Notes: a model not told the origin generated them from the letters alone. Shown: positions 52,801-62,163, numbered from the stretch's first letter. The stretch is DNA of 64,000 bases from an uncultured Flavobacteriales bacterium (GCA_913062955.1 CAJXZP010000001.1:62001-126000); one strand, 5' to 3'. A program made the numbers and translations.

Positions 52801-54356
52801 GATGCGGTGCCACCTGAAACGTAAATGTTGTTGTTTAAATCAATAGCTACGGAATAGGCCGCATCCGCAGTACTTCCACCCAAATAATTGGTCCATTCCA
52901 AAATGCTTAAGTCCTGGTTTAGTTTATATATTATTCCATCTAAATCGGTGCTATTTGGGTTTGGTTTTGTGGTTTGAAAACCAATGGACGTTGTAGGGTT
53001 ATCATTACTCTTGGTACAAGATACGATATAGACTTTTCCATTTTTATCCAAATCAATCTCCCCCCTAAACTCATCGGCATAGTTGAATCGGGTAGTCCCA
53101 ATATTTAAGCCATCCGTTTGTGTTCCTCCAAGATAGGTTGAGGCTAATAAATTACTTCCACTGCTGTCAAATTTCGTTACCGTTATATCCGATCCATTTT
53201 CATAATTTAAACCCGCATTGGGAATTTGAACAGGAATTACCGGAGAGTGAATGTTAAAACTGGTGTCAAATCCATTGGGAGTAGTGGGGAAGTTTAGGGA
53301 GCCTGTGGTTCCCATAACATATAATTCAGAGTATTCGTTTACAATTAAACTATGTGGAACCTCATCGGATGAACCTCCTAAATAGGTGGAGTAGATTAAA
53401 CTTGTACCTGTAGTATCCCATTTTGTAATGGCGATGTCGGTTCCCGATAATCCAGTGGAACTAGATCCTCCAGCCCAACTAACTTGATAGGCTCCTAAGG
53501 TAACTGGGTACCCAATATTAAAGGCGGAACTACCAGAGTATAAAAAACCATATTTGTCGTAGGTAGCGGTATATCCGAAGTTGTTGGAAATGGAGCCCGT
53601 AAAAGAGGAGAAAATTAGAACAGGATCTATAAGGAGTTCTAAATCGTGGTCATACCCATTTGGAAATACATAAGACAAGGTTCTTCCTTCCAGTTTATAT
53701 TTGCAATTTACTTTTTGTTTTTTACCATTTTTAATTTGCCATGCCTCTGGTTTTTCTTCCCAGTTTTCGTTTAAGGAAGTAATTACATATAACTTTCCAT
53801 TTCTAAGATAAATAGAGTCCACACCAGTATAGGAAATGGCGATTTGCTCAGTAGAGGTATGAGGGGCCACAATTAAATCATATTTCAGTCCATCATAATC
53901 GTGTTTGTATATTTTTAGATCTATTCCAGGGTATAAATCTGTATAAGTAACTTGGCCAAACGCAGGAACCTTTTTAGCCCATTTGGATGGATCATTACCT
54001 AAATAAAAATTGTAAAAATTGGCGGCTTTTTTTTGAGCACTTATCACCGGAAATGGGTTGGCATTTTCAAACTTAACCTTATAGGCATGGTATCCCATGG
54101 CTATGTTAGTGACATCTCCTTGATAATGTCCGTGATGTAATGCCTCTAATAATTCGCCATCATAAAAGTGATACGTGAAGGTATTGTTTTCTAAAAAAAG
54201 AAAACCGTTTGGAATATCTACTCTATGCGAGGTGTTTTCATGAAACTGACCTTTATTGGCAATAAACTGATACCGGGTATTCGTTAGCTCTTTCTTCTTA
54301 CTGAAGCCTGAAATGGAAACCAGGAAAAAAAATGACAAAAAGAGGAGTTGTTTCAT
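49815..54356 (-). CDS. Large adhesin-like protein with gliding-type (type B) T9SS C-terminal domain
   Basis: 1513 residues. Signal peptide about 1-19, DUF7948 domain (about 25-245; NKGQFHENTSHRVDIPNGFLF), SBBP/beta-propeller-type repeats with recurring STYLGGSSDE, DATYLGGT and AAYSVAIDLNNNIYVSGGT units (about 250-760), PKD domains (about 765-845 and 1025-1110; WLWDFGDGTTSTRFEPNHTY), Ig-like repeats, and the C-terminal CHU_C/gliding domain (about 1425-1513; IPNAFSPNLDGENDEYLV, RWGELVFE). Likely exported by T9SS and held at the surface by the PorP/SprF and OmpA-like proteins encoded after it. First gene of the trio. Confidence 0.92.
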   Translation of the reverse strand: MKQLLFLSFFFLVSISGFSKKKELTNTRYQFIANKGQFHENTSHRVDIPNGFLFLENNTFTYHFYDGELLEALHHGHYQGDVTNIAMGYHAYKVKFENANPFPVISAQKKAANFYNFYLGNDPSKWAKKVPAFGQVTYTDLYPGIDLKIYKHDYDGLKYDLIVAPHTSTEQIAISYTGVDSIYLRNGKLYVITSLNENWEEKPEAWQIKNGKKQKVNCKYKLEGRTLSYVFPNGYDHDLELLIDPVLIFSSFTGSISNNFGYTATYDKYGFLYSGSSAFNIGYPVTLGAYQVSWAGGSSSTGLSGTDIAITKWDTTGTSLIYSTYLGGSSDEVPHSLIVNEYSELYVMGTTGSLNFPTTPNGFDTSFNIHSPVIPVQIPNAGLNYENGSDITVTKFDSSGSNLLASTYLGGTQTDGLNIGTTRFNYADEFRGEIDLDKNGKVYIVSCTKSNDNPTTSIGFQTTKPNPNSTDLDGIIYKLNQDLSILEWTNYLGGSTADAAYSVAIDLNNNIYVSGGTASNDFPISSLGFDTTSNGGIDGFVSHITGDGSSLLYSTYYGSPTYDQSYFVELDFEDNVHLFGQTSAPLGNLIQNANYHDSLGGQFLVKFKPQLDSVIWATRFGTGRGVPDISPTAFLVDVCSAIYLSGWGSNRQIAGNLSTLGLDTAGGPYQGTTDGHDFYLMVLSADANTLDYATFMGGTTADEHVDGGTSRFDRKGKIYQSVCAGCGVFNDFPTYPNPGAWSNVNGSICNLAVFKMDFLLPIVIADFNIPNSGCAPLSITPSNLSLQQSQTTWLWDFGDGTTSTRFEPNHTYTTAGVYTIKLFVNDAATCNLADSMIKEITILNNTSSVLPNVVSCNQEGVQIGIPQNNDPNLSISWFPTMGLSDTLVSNPIASPLNNTTYRLIIDNGICFDTVSQWVEVDTISTLITGVRRVCLQDAPFLLNSVSQGQIISYLWSNFADFSDSIPSIGLGESVWVTPMDSISRYYLKVTSPNGCTAIDSFKIIVNDLQNPIIADFTFPLEGCAPDLIPFTNTSDSLSLTTYHWTFGNGGSSTQSNPSTIYTQKGIYTITLIATDTSICPQSDTLSKTIRIKSDSNYTVNSIACFDQESEIGIPEDTTSGATYSWIPSTGLSDSTIHNPTVNLTSNATYLLVVNHVCTDSVTNIITVSYIEAETDSLLIICSDNPAVNLMGNSNGTGSEFIWSSQSNLSDTLNTSLTDSTASAFQSNTFQFYYFNVKNPDGCEVTDSIYSVISDQTIAVSADTFICQQDTVLVHAINEFPNNPMSFYWSPVSEIIGSFDTTHIWVAPIMDTWYYVTALNDSGCTFTDSVEVSVSILNDSVVMASSLEDSVLLGFSTTLSVIPNTGFNYSWTPADDFDTPNESSSLVTPTQTTTYTVNVTDPNNTTCSYSDRIRISSYEINCGEPDIFIPNAFSPNLDGENDEYLVTGKVIESIDLKIYNRWGELVFETTDPTLAWDGKFNARYVDPVVFMYHLNITCIDKREFHKKGNITVIR

Positions 54357-54536
54357 ATAGGGAGCAAGGTAATTTAGAAACGGCAGATTTGAAAATAATT
54401 ATTCATCAGTTTTTATTGGATAAAGACGATTCATTTTACGAGAAGTTGTCTGGGTATTTCGTTTTCAGTAATTCAAAATTGTTTTAATTTTCGCCTACTT
54501 GTAAAGGTTTTGACAATTAAATGTGAAGGTTCTGAT

Positions 54537-54544
54537 TACATTTG
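54537..54544 (+). promoter_or_regulatory. Predicted -7 box of msrA
   Basis: TACATTTG, exact TAnnTTTG, 18 bases before the ATG at 54563. A TTTG at 54509-54512 is 24 bases upstream of the box, longer than usual. Confidence 0.45.
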
Positions 54545-54562
54545 ATTTATAAATATGAAAGT

Positions 54563-55162
54563 ATGAAAAGAGTAGTTTTTTTAATCCTGTGTTTAGGGAT
54601 GGTTTCAATAGCGAAATCGGAAGGTAAAAAGGAGCTGCAAACGGCTGTTTTCGGTGCGGGATGTTTTTGGTGTGTGGAAGCCGTATTTCAAGAAGTAAAG
54701 GGAGTCTACTCCGTGGAAAGTGGTTACGCTGGTGGTACATATGTCAACCCAACTTACCAAGAGGTGACTACGGGTAAAACAGGACATGCGGAAGTCGCAC
54801 GAATTTCTTACGATGCGAGTGTCGTGAGTTATGAAACCTTATTGGCAATATTTTTTCAAACCCATGATCCAACCACTTTGAATTACCAAGGTGCCGATAG
54901 AGGGACGCAATACCGGTCGGCTATATTTTATGTAAATGACTTTCAAAAGGAAACCGCTGTTAGAATAATTTTTGCACTGAATAAAGAAAAGGCTTATCCC
55001 CATCCAATTGTAACGGAGGTAACTCCTTTGGGTGTATTCTATGTAGCCGAAAACTACCATCAGAACTATTATAAAAACAATTCGGAACAAGGGTATTGTA
55101 CCTATGTCATTCAACCTAAAATGGAAAAATTCAGAAAAGTATTTAAGGATAAATTGAAGTAG
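54563..55162 (+). CDS. msrA: Exported peptide-methionine (S)-S-oxide reductase MsrA
   Basis: 199 residues from the ATG at 54563; the upstream TTG would add seven residues before the signal. Signal segment MKRVVFLILCLGMVSIAKS, then GAGCFWC with catalytic Cys34, YAGGTYVNPTYQEV, FFQTHDPTTLNYQGADRGTQYRS and AENYHQNYY, all MsrA motifs; EQGYCTYVI holds a possible resolving Cys. Repairs oxidised methionine. The signal peptide places it in the periplasm or envelope, unlike the common cytosolic form. Divergent from the adhesin operon. Confidence 0.92.
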   Translation: MKRVVFLILCLGMVSIAKSEGKKELQTAVFGAGCFWCVEAVFQEVKGVYSVESGYAGGTYVNPTYQEVTTGKTGHAEVARISYDASVVSYETLLAIFFQTHDPTTLNYQGADRGTQYRSAIFYVNDFQKETAVRIIFALNKEKAYPHPIVTEVTPLGVFYVAENYHQNYYKNNSEQGYCTYVIQPKMEKFRKVFKDKLK

Positions 55163-55177
55163 AAACTATTCTGTGCT

Positions 55178-55786
55178 TTAGTGTTTTTTAGGAGCCTGTA
55201 CTCCAGCATTAATTTCGACTTTAATAAAATTGACGTCTGGGACTACCGGACAAGAATACCGAGAGCTATATGCACAATAGGGGTTATATGCCGTATTGAA
55301 GTTGATGACGATTTCCTTTCCTGTAGGGATAGATAGATCAATGTACCGACCACCGGCATAAGAGGTTTTTCCATTGGTTAAGTCCATAAATGGTAAAAAT
55401 AAATGATTTTTGAATTCCTCCTGATTTCGCAAACGATGACTTTGATAGATGTTTAATGAAAACTGGGTGTCGTGAATAGTGAAAAATACCTTACCATAAA
55501 TCTCATATACAGGTCTTCTATCGGTAGAGGTTTTAAATTTTACGGACTTACTTTTTTTCGCTTTTTCAAATCGGGCCAACACATAGAAAGTACTGTCGAT
55601 TTCATAAAATGGAAGTCCTTCAAAGGTTCCAAAATCACTTTCGGTTAAGGGACTTTCCTCTTTATTAGAATACTCCGTATTGATGTGTTTTTGAAATAGC
55701 AAGCTCTCGGCCCAAATAGAATCGTTCTGTTTCTGAGCGATTGAAAATAATGGGAATAATACGAAGAAAAGGATAATTTTGTTCAT
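55178..55786 (-). CDS. DUF1684 exported protein
   Basis: 202 residues, signal peptide MNKIILFFVLFPLFSIAQ. DSIWAESLLFQKHINTEYSNKEESPL, SDFGTFEGLPFYEID and the C-terminal NFNTAYNPYCAYSSRYSCPVVP are the DUF1684 pattern. Function unknown. It follows lptD by 17 bases in the same direction, so it is probably cotranscribed with it. Converges on msrA with 15 bp between stops. Confidence 0.88.
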   Translation of the reverse strand: MNKIILFFVLFPLFSIAQKQNDSIWAESLLFQKHINTEYSNKEESPLTESDFGTFEGLPFYEIDSTFYVLARFEKAKKSKSVKFKTSTDRRPVYEIYGKVFFTIHDTQFSLNIYQSHRLRNQEEFKNHLFLPFMDLTNGKTSYAGGRYIDLSIPTGKEIVINFNTAYNPYCAYSSRYSCPVVPDVNFIKVEINAGVQAPKKH

Positions 55787-55803
55787 GTCATTAATGTTAG
55801 TGT

Positions 55804-58524
55804 CTAACCATCAAACCAGCGACTATTCTTACTTAGTTTCAAGTCTTGTAAGAATCCTTGTTTCACTTTTAAATTTATACGGAAACTTTTTCGATCTCCA
55901 AACGGAGTTACATTGAGGTCAATTTGCCAGCAGTGCAGATCTCTATATACATCAATAGTGGTGAACCCTAGTTTTTGTTGGTCAAAATCAAAAGACGAAC
56001 TCATTCTAACTTTCCAACCAGGAGTAAGATTAACACTACCCGAAAAAGAAAGGGAATTAACTATTTTTTCCTCATCTAATGGTTTGGAATAGGTGAAAAT
56101 ATAATTGACTTTCATATTCCATGGAATATTGAAGTCTACAAATTGTTCTTCTTGATAAATAGAGTTTGGGTCCTGTACATCGTTTACTTTGTTTATTTCT
56201 GCTTTCTCTTTTTCTGACCCATTAGAGTTTCCTGAAAAGTTTAATCCTACTGAAGTGGAGAGTCGGGTAAGACGCAATGGGCTTTTGGTAAGGTTGTAAT
56301 TAAATTGTTTGCTTCGATAGGCTTTTCCAGTTTCCGAGTCTTCTTTTATTCCGTAAAAATCGGAGGTGGTATTTAAGTTTAATAAAACGAATCGACCAAC
56401 GCTCCCATTTACCGACATGGTCATGGGTTTCCAGTTAAAAGAATCGGCCAACATGTCGTAATTAGTTGCGAAATTCCAACGATCAATAATATTCACGTTC
56501 GTGTAAGTGTCGGTCGTATCATTTCTTTTTTTGCGTTTCATTTCTATAATGTTTTGGAGCCCCATTCCAATTACTCCTTGTTCGCGACCGCTAGGAGATC
56601 CATAACCTAAGGCGGAACTTTCACCTTCAAAAACATGATATTCTTTGATGTTTCCAAGAGTGTCGGTTTGAACGGTGCCAAAGTAATCTGGATGATGAAC
56701 ACTTAAATCGGGGATATAAGAAACAGAAATAGAAGGGGTCATAGTATGACGAATAGCCTTTAAACGTTCGCCTCTAAAAGCATAAATACCATACATTTTG
56801 GTGTTGATAGAAGCATTGATGTTTGCCGTTCCGTATCGGTACATTCCTTCCGTGGAGTCCCTAACAATATCTCCTAATTCGTCCTTGTCATTGATTGCTG
56901 TGGGGTCCCATGTTTGAGTCACTTTTCGAGTGTACCAAGTTTCATCGTAACGCACGCCTGGAGCAACGGTAAAGTTACCCAGTTTTAGATTGGTGTTTAA
57001 ATTAAAGGCGTGCTTCGCTCCAAAATTATATTGTGGGTCAAAATAGGCCGGTACTGTGGTGTTTGAATCTATATCTTCTGGGTCTATCGGATTGGTATTG
57101 AATATTTGGTTGGTTTTGGTTTTCATTCGGTTTTTAAAATTACCGGTATAATTTATCCCTACTTTTTCATACCAACGATCCTTGCCAATTTTCACCTTAC
57201 GCTTAAAAGGATAAATTCGAGCCATATTTAAAGAGGCTTCGGGCAAGGTAAAAGAAATGATGGAATCTTTACTGTTTTGGTTATGACTGGCATTCAAACT
57301 TGCAGAGAACGGGCTTCGTCCAAATTTTTGAGTGTAGGTAATATTAGAAGAGAATTCATTTCGAATATAATTAGACGTAGAAGTATTTAAATCATTTTGA
57401 AAGTAATCACTACTCCCTACACTTACCTGGGCTCTGAAGTCGCTATTTGGTTTGGCTTTAGGTGCTTGTGAGTGGCTCCAGTTAATAAACATGGATTTAT
57501 TTTGAATAAACTCGGGAGTATCTCGTTCGCCATCATTATTAGAGGTATAGTTTAAACTAAAGGATCCGTTTCGTTTGTACCGAGTATTGTACTGTCCCAC
57601 TGCTCGTCCAGACCAACTTCCATTTGTATAAACATCTCCTAAAAGTTTCAAATCAAACATGTCACTGACGCCAAAATAATAACCTCCATTGGTTAGATTG
57701 AAGCCTTTTGTGGCGGAACTCCCAATGGCCGGTGGTAGAATACCAGAAGTACGCTCATCTTGATTTGGGAAAAAACCAAAGGGTACGGCCAAAAAAGTGG
57801 GAACATCTTCAATCACTAGAAAGGCAGGGCCAGTAACAATTTTATCATCATTAATAATCTTTAATTTTTTGGCCTGTATGTGGTAATGCGGATGATCTAA
57901 ATTACAGGTAGTATATTTCCCGTTTTTAATGTAAAAAACATCTTGAGAAGCCATTTTAATGGTTTCACCATGAATATACCCACTCGCTTCTTGAGTGGTT
58001 ATTTTTTTAATTAACCCTTTTTTTGTATGGAAGTTATATAGCATTTCCCCGGATTTATATTCCTTTCCTTTTTCGGTGAAAATAGGAGTATCGGTCATTT
58101 TTCCATTGCTATCGGGTAAGCCTAGAGCTAAAACTTCATTTTTAGCAAAGTCAATTTCAAGGTAATCTGCTTTTAAGTTAATATCCTCGTATTCTACCCA
58201 TGCATTACCCCATAAAATGGCTTTATTTTCTTTGTTATCTATCATGATACTATCATCCGCATGGTATTTAACTTTTGAACGAAATGAAGATTCCTTTTTT
58301 TCTACCTTCTCTATCCGCTTGTTTAGTGAATCTGACGGTATGGAATCAGGTAGAGATTCCAAAATTACGTTTTCAGAATCGTGAATATCAAAAGAAGGGT
58401 GGAATAATAACTCATAGGCTTCACTAGAGTTGCTGGCAAACAGGGGAATAGCCAAAATTGTGGCGAAAATGGCAATTAACACCAAAGCGTGGATTATTTT
58501 GTGACCGGATAACAAAGAATACAA
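55804..58524 (-). CDS. lptD: LptD-like LPS assembly outer-membrane protein
   Basis: 906 residues with a TTG start at 58524; the first in-frame ATG would remove the signal segment (about 10-29) so the TTG is needed. An OstA-like periplasmic domain (about 80-230; YHADDSIMIDNKENKAILW, GNAWVEYEDINLKADYLEI) is followed by a long beta-barrel (about 250-906) with many alternating strands and SMFINWSHSQ-type sequences. Inserts LPS into the outer leaflet. Lpt partners are not in the window. Followed by DUF1684; a TAAGTTTG box lies 40 bases upstream. Confidence 0.88.
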   Translation of the reverse strand: MYSLLSGHKIIHALVLIAIFATILAIPLFASNSSEAYELLFHPSFDIHDSENVILESLPDSIPSDSLNKRIEKVEKKESSFRSKVKYHADDSIMIDNKENKAILWGNAWVEYEDINLKADYLEIDFAKNEVLALGLPDSNGKMTDTPIFTEKGKEYKSGEMLYNFHTKKGLIKKITTQEASGYIHGETIKMASQDVFYIKNGKYTTCNLDHPHYHIQAKKLKIINDDKIVTGPAFLVIEDVPTFLAVPFGFFPNQDERTSGILPPAIGSSATKGFNLTNGGYYFGVSDMFDLKLLGDVYTNGSWSGRAVGQYNTRYKRNGSFSLNYTSNNDGERDTPEFIQNKSMFINWSHSQAPKAKPNSDFRAQVSVGSSDYFQNDLNTSTSNYIRNEFSSNITYTQKFGRSPFSASLNASHNQNSKDSIISFTLPEASLNMARIYPFKRKVKIGKDRWYEKVGINYTGNFKNRMKTKTNQIFNTNPIDPEDIDSNTTVPAYFDPQYNFGAKHAFNLNTNLKLGNFTVAPGVRYDETWYTRKVTQTWDPTAINDKDELGDIVRDSTEGMYRYGTANINASINTKMYGIYAFRGERLKAIRHTMTPSISVSYIPDLSVHHPDYFGTVQTDTLGNIKEYHVFEGESSALGYGSPSGREQGVIGMGLQNIIEMKRKKRNDTTDTYTNVNIIDRWNFATNYDMLADSFNWKPMTMSVNGSVGRFVLLNLNTTSDFYGIKEDSETGKAYRSKQFNYNLTKSPLRLTRLSTSVGLNFSGNSNGSEKEKAEINKVNDVQDPNSIYQEEQFVDFNIPWNMKVNYIFTYSKPLDEEKIVNSLSFSGSVNLTPGWKVRMSSSFDFDQQKLGFTTIDVYRDLHCWQIDLNVTPFGDRKSFRINLKVKQGFLQDLKLSKNSRWFDG

Positions 58525-58564
58525 TTTATCAGAATTATTTTTGTTGGTATCGATTTTGATGGTG

Positions 58565-58572
58565 CAAACTTA
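58565..58572 (-). promoter_or_regulatory. Predicted -7 box of lptD
   Basis: Minus-strand TAAGTTTG, exact TAnnTTTG, 40 bases before the TTG start. Confidence 0.4.
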
Positions 58573-58627
58573 AGCATTCGTTTGTGCTAGACGCATATCT
58601 TAACAATTTGAAAGAAACATATTTTTA

Positions 58628-59815
58628 ATGAATTATAAATATTTAGTGTCCATCCTTATAGTTGCTTTAGTCCCAACTATGTTATTCGCTCAATCCGCAA
58701 CGGGTTACCAATTACGGAGCGTAATTATTGATGCCGGTCATGGAGGTAAGGATCCGGGAGCTATTGGTACAGGAAGGCATACAGATACGGAGGCAGATGT
58801 GGCATTGGCGGTAAGTCTAAAATTACGGAATTATATATTGAAGTTTTACGATAATGTAGAAGTGATCATGACTCGGGATACGGATGAGTTTATTGAGTTA
58901 CGTCAACGTACAAAGGTGGCCAATGATGCTAAAGCTGATTTGTTTATTTCAATTCATTGCAACACCAACGGTAATTCTTCGGCAAGTGGTACCGAAACGT
59001 ACGTTATTGGGGTGTCTAAAGAAAAATCTAATCTAGAAGTAGCCAAAAGAGAGAATCAAGTAATCACTTTGGAGGATAACTACGAAGAGCATTACGAAGG
59101 TTTTGATCCTTCTGCTCCTGAAACGATGGTGGGTTTAAGTATGATGCATCAAACCTATTTGGGCAATAGTATTTTGTTAGCCGATTTGGTTCAAAAACAG
59201 TTTTCTGAACGAGTAGGGAGAAAAAGTAGGGGAGTCAAGCAGGCTGGTTATTGGGTGATTTCGTATACCATGATGCCAAGTGTATTGATCGAACTCGGGT
59301 TTATTAGTAATCGGGCAGAAGAAGATTTTTTGAATTCAGAAAAAGGGCAGGTGTATATGGCTTCTGCTATTTACCGGGCATTTAAAGAATACAAAATTAA
59401 ATTAGAAGGTGTGGATAATTCTAAGGAGGCTAAAGGAAAGCAAGCTCCAAAATCAGAGAAGACGGAGACAAAGACTCCTCCCGTTCCCAATGCGCCAAAA
59501 ACTACCCCCGTGGCTGGATTAGATATATCCAAGGAAACCAGATCTGTGGTAGCCGATTTAGAGTACCGGGTGCAGGTTGGAACTTCCACCAAGAAATTGG
59601 AATTAAAAAGTTACAACTTCAAAGGACATGGAAATATTTCTATGAATAAAAATGGAAAACACTACGTGTATTATTTGGGCCGCTATTCTGATTTTTATAA
59701 GGGCTTAGAATTTCAAAGAAAATTATGGGAAGAGGCTTTTAAAGATTGTTTTTTAGTGGCCTTTTATAAGGGAAAGGAAATATCTTTAAAAGAGGCTGAA
59801 AGCCTTTCTAAATAA
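58628..59815 (+). CDS. N-acetylmuramoyl-L-alanine amidase (Amidase_3)
   Basis: 395 residues. Signal segment MNYKYLVSILIVALVPTMLFAQ. Amidase_3 zinc enzyme: IIDAGHGGKDPGAIG (His), TDTEADVALA (Glu), SIHCNTN (His) and VLIELGFISN (catalytic Glu). A Lys/Pro-rich linker of ~50 residues leads to a C-terminal region (about 318-395; YRVQVGTSTKKLELKSYNF, YYLGRYSDFYKG) that looks like a SPOR-type peptidoglycan-binding domain. It cuts the stem peptide from glycan chains during cell separation. First of the amidase-MCE-Fe-S gene series. Confidence 0.92.
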   Translation: MNYKYLVSILIVALVPTMLFAQSATGYQLRSVIIDAGHGGKDPGAIGTGRHTDTEADVALAVSLKLRNYILKFYDNVEVIMTRDTDEFIELRQRTKVANDAKADLFISIHCNTNGNSSASGTETYVIGVSKEKSNLEVAKRENQVITLEDNYEEHYEGFDPSAPETMVGLSMMHQTYLGNSILLADLVQKQFSERVGRKSRGVKQAGYWVISYTMMPSVLIELGFISNRAEEDFLNSEKGQVYMASAIYRAFKEYKIKLEGVDNSKEAKGKQAPKSEKTETKTPPVPNAPKTTPVAGLDISKETRSVVADLEYRVQVGTSTKKLELKSYNFKGHGNISMNKNGKHYVYYLGRYSDFYKGLEFQRKLWEEAFKDCFLVAFYKGKEISLKEAESLSK

Positions 59816-59882
59816 AATAAAGTTGTGGAATGTTTCGTTTATCTAATAGGAAAATAGCAATTTTGGAAATTATTATTTCTAC

Positions 59883-60800
59883 ATGAGAATTAAAGAAATT
59901 AAAGTAGGTGTTTTAACTTTAGTAGGGTTTTTTGTATTCTATTTTGGGTTTAATTATCTAAAAGGTAATAGTGTGTTAAATAAAGGCTTAACCTTTTATT
60001 CCGTTTATAACGATGTAGAAGGCTTACACGTAGGAAGCAAGGTGGTTCTGAATGGGTTTCCTATTGGAAAAGTGAAGACCATTACTTTCTTAGATGGTGG
60101 AGCCGGTCGCTTGGTGGCTGAATATGTGGTTACAGACGAATCTATTTCTGTTTCTGAAAATACCGTAGCTCAAATATTAAGTACCGATTTGTTTGGCTCT
60201 AAGGCCATTAATCTGATTATTGGGAATGCTAAAAATTTGGCTATTAGTGGAGATACTTTAGGGAGTAAAGATGCCGATGGAATGATGGCAGAAATCAATA
60301 GACGTATTGCCCCTTTCGAAGAAAGAGCACAGGTTCTTATGGTTCGGGTAGATACGTTATTGCAAACGGTACAAGTTTCATTAAATGCGATGAACGCTAT
60401 AATGTCCAATGAAAAGTCGAATATCAATAGCATTACGTCCAACTTGGCATCGGTAACCGCAAATTTGAAAGCCAACAACGATCACATTACAGGTAGTTTA
60501 GAAAATATGCATAACTTAACAGATTCGTTAAGTAACGCAGATATTAAGCAAATCTTAAACAATGCAAATACAGCAGTTATTAGTATGAAAGAAGCCATGG
60601 AAAAAGTGAATAATGGCTACGGTACTTTAGGCAAGATGATTAATGATAGTTCGTTATATGTGAACTTGAACCAATCGGCCGCAGATTTGGATGTGTTACT
60701 TAAAGACTTGAAAGAGCATCCGAAACGTTATATCCATTTCTCCGTTTGGGGAGGAAAGGACAAAAAGACCAAGGAAAATAAAGCGCCAGAATCTAAATAG
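59883..60800 (+). CDS. MCE-domain (MlaD-like) lipid transport protein
   Basis: 305 residues. Membrane anchor about 7-27 (KVGVLTLVGFFVFYFGFNYL), MCE domain about 36-118 (GLTFYSVYNDVEGLHVGSKVVLNGFPIGKV ... FGSKAINL), then a long coiled-coil tail (about 150-290). MCE proteins form hexameric rings that move lipids between membranes. The permease and ATPase partners (MlaE, MlaF) are not nearby. It lies 67 bp after the amidase gene, an order I recall in other Bacteroidetes. Confidence 0.9.
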   Translation: MRIKEIKVGVLTLVGFFVFYFGFNYLKGNSVLNKGLTFYSVYNDVEGLHVGSKVVLNGFPIGKVKTITFLDGGAGRLVAEYVVTDESISVSENTVAQILSTDLFGSKAINLIIGNAKNLAISGDTLGSKDADGMMAEINRRIAPFEERAQVLMVRVDTLLQTVQVSLNAMNAIMSNEKSNINSITSNLASVTANLKANNDHITGSLENMHNLTDSLSNADIKQILNNANTAVISMKEAMEKVNNGYGTLGKMINDSSLYVNLNQSAADLDVLLKDLKEHPKRYIHFSVWGGKDKKTKENKAPESK

Positions 60801-60813
60801 ATAATTAATACAG

Positions 60814-62163
60814 ATGATTAGTTCAATAATTTTTGTTGCAGTACTGATTGCGGGTGGGTACATATTCGCTAAAAAAGCAAGTTTTATTCGTAGAAACATC
60901 CTTTTAGGAAGAGAGGAAGACCGCTCGGATAGAAAGACGGAAAGATGGTTGACCATGGCTAAGGTAGCCATGGGCCAGTCAAAAATGAACGCCCGTCCTG
61001 TAGCTGGATTGTTACACCTTTTTGTATATGTCGGTTTTGTAATCATCAATATTGAAGTACTTGAAATCATTTTGGATGGGATCTTTGGAACACATAGAAT
61101 GTTCCATTCGCTATTTGGGAATTTCTACTTTATGGTCATCAATTTCTTTGAAGTTCTTGCCTTAATGGTTATTGTGGGGGTATCGGTTTTCTGGATTCGT
61201 AGAATGATTATTCGTATTCCTCGTTTTTGGAGTAAGGAAATGAAAGGTTGGCCTAAAAATGATGCCTTGTTCATTTTGTATATCGAATTTATTTTAATGT
61301 CTGCTTTGCTTATTATGAATGCGGCCGATCAAGTTTTAATGGCGCAATCTCCGGAAATATTAGAAGCAGCGGGTTTAAGTAAATATGCATTGAACTTAGA
61401 TGGCCATTTTGCGATAAGTCAGTTTTTGGTTGGTTTAATGCCCCAAGATTTAAATATGCTCCATTACATTGAGCGTGGGGCATGGTGGTTTCATATTGTC
61501 GGAATCTTAGCATTTTTAAACTACCTACCGTATTCGAAGCACTTCCATATTATTATGGCATTCCCAAATACTTTCTTTAGTAAACTCACCCCAAAAACAG
61601 AGTTGGATAACCTCGAGGCGGTAACAAAAGAAGTGGAAATGATGTTTGATCCAAGTATTGATCCTTATGCTGCACCACCTGAAGGAGCCGAAGAAGTAGT
61701 TCCATCCAGATTTGGGGCCAAGGATGTAAAGGATTTAAGTTGGAAACAATTGATGGATTCGTATACCTGTACTGAATGTGGTCGTTGTACCTCTGTATGT
61801 CCGGCAAGCCTAACAGGGAAAGCATTGTCTCCTCGTAAAATCATGATGGATACGCGTGATCGTTTAGAAGAAGTGGGTAGAGGAATTGATGCGCATGGTC
61901 CGGAATATGAGGATGGTATTTCGTTGCTAAACGATTACATCAAACCCGAAGAAATTTGGGCTTGTACTACCTGTAATGCCTGTACTGAGGCATGTCCAAT
62001 TCTTATTGATCCGGCATCTATTATTGTGGATTTAAGACGGTATTTAGTCATGGAAGAATCGCAAGGTCCAGCGGAACTAAATGCAGTGTATACCAATATT
62101 GAAAATAACGGAGCACCTTGGCAATTTGCACAAGCGGATCGATTAAACTGGAAAGACGAATAG
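60814..62163 (+). CDS. Membrane-bound 4Fe-4S dicluster protein (HdrC/NarI-like fusion)
   Basis: 449 residues. The N-terminal ~260 residues have about five or six membrane helices with spaced His (NarI/HdrE-like diheme b region; LLHLFVYVGFVIINI, GAWWFHIVGILAF), and the C-terminal part has two ferredoxin-type sets, CTECGRCTSVCP (about 320-331) and CTTCNACTEACP (about 385-396). It is thus a fusion of a cytochrome-b-like and an HdrC-like unit. Presumably passes electrons between quinone and the CCG protein encoded next. The donor is unknown. Confidence 0.87.
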   Translation: MISSIIFVAVLIAGGYIFAKKASFIRRNILLGREEDRSDRKTERWLTMAKVAMGQSKMNARPVAGLLHLFVYVGFVIINIEVLEIILDGIFGTHRMFHSLFGNFYFMVINFFEVLALMVIVGVSVFWIRRMIIRIPRFWSKEMKGWPKNDALFILYIEFILMSALLIMNAADQVLMAQSPEILEAAGLSKYALNLDGHFAISQFLVGLMPQDLNMLHYIERGAWWFHIVGILAFLNYLPYSKHFHIIMAFPNTFFSKLTPKTELDNLEAVTKEVEMMFDPSIDPYAAPPEGAEEVVPSRFGAKDVKDLSWKQLMDSYTCTECGRCTSVCPASLTGKALSPRKIMMDTRDRLEEVGRGIDAHGPEYEDGISLLNDYIKPEEIWACTTCNACTEACPILIDPASIIVDLRRYLVMEESQGPAELNAVYTNIENNGAPWQFAQADRLNWKDE

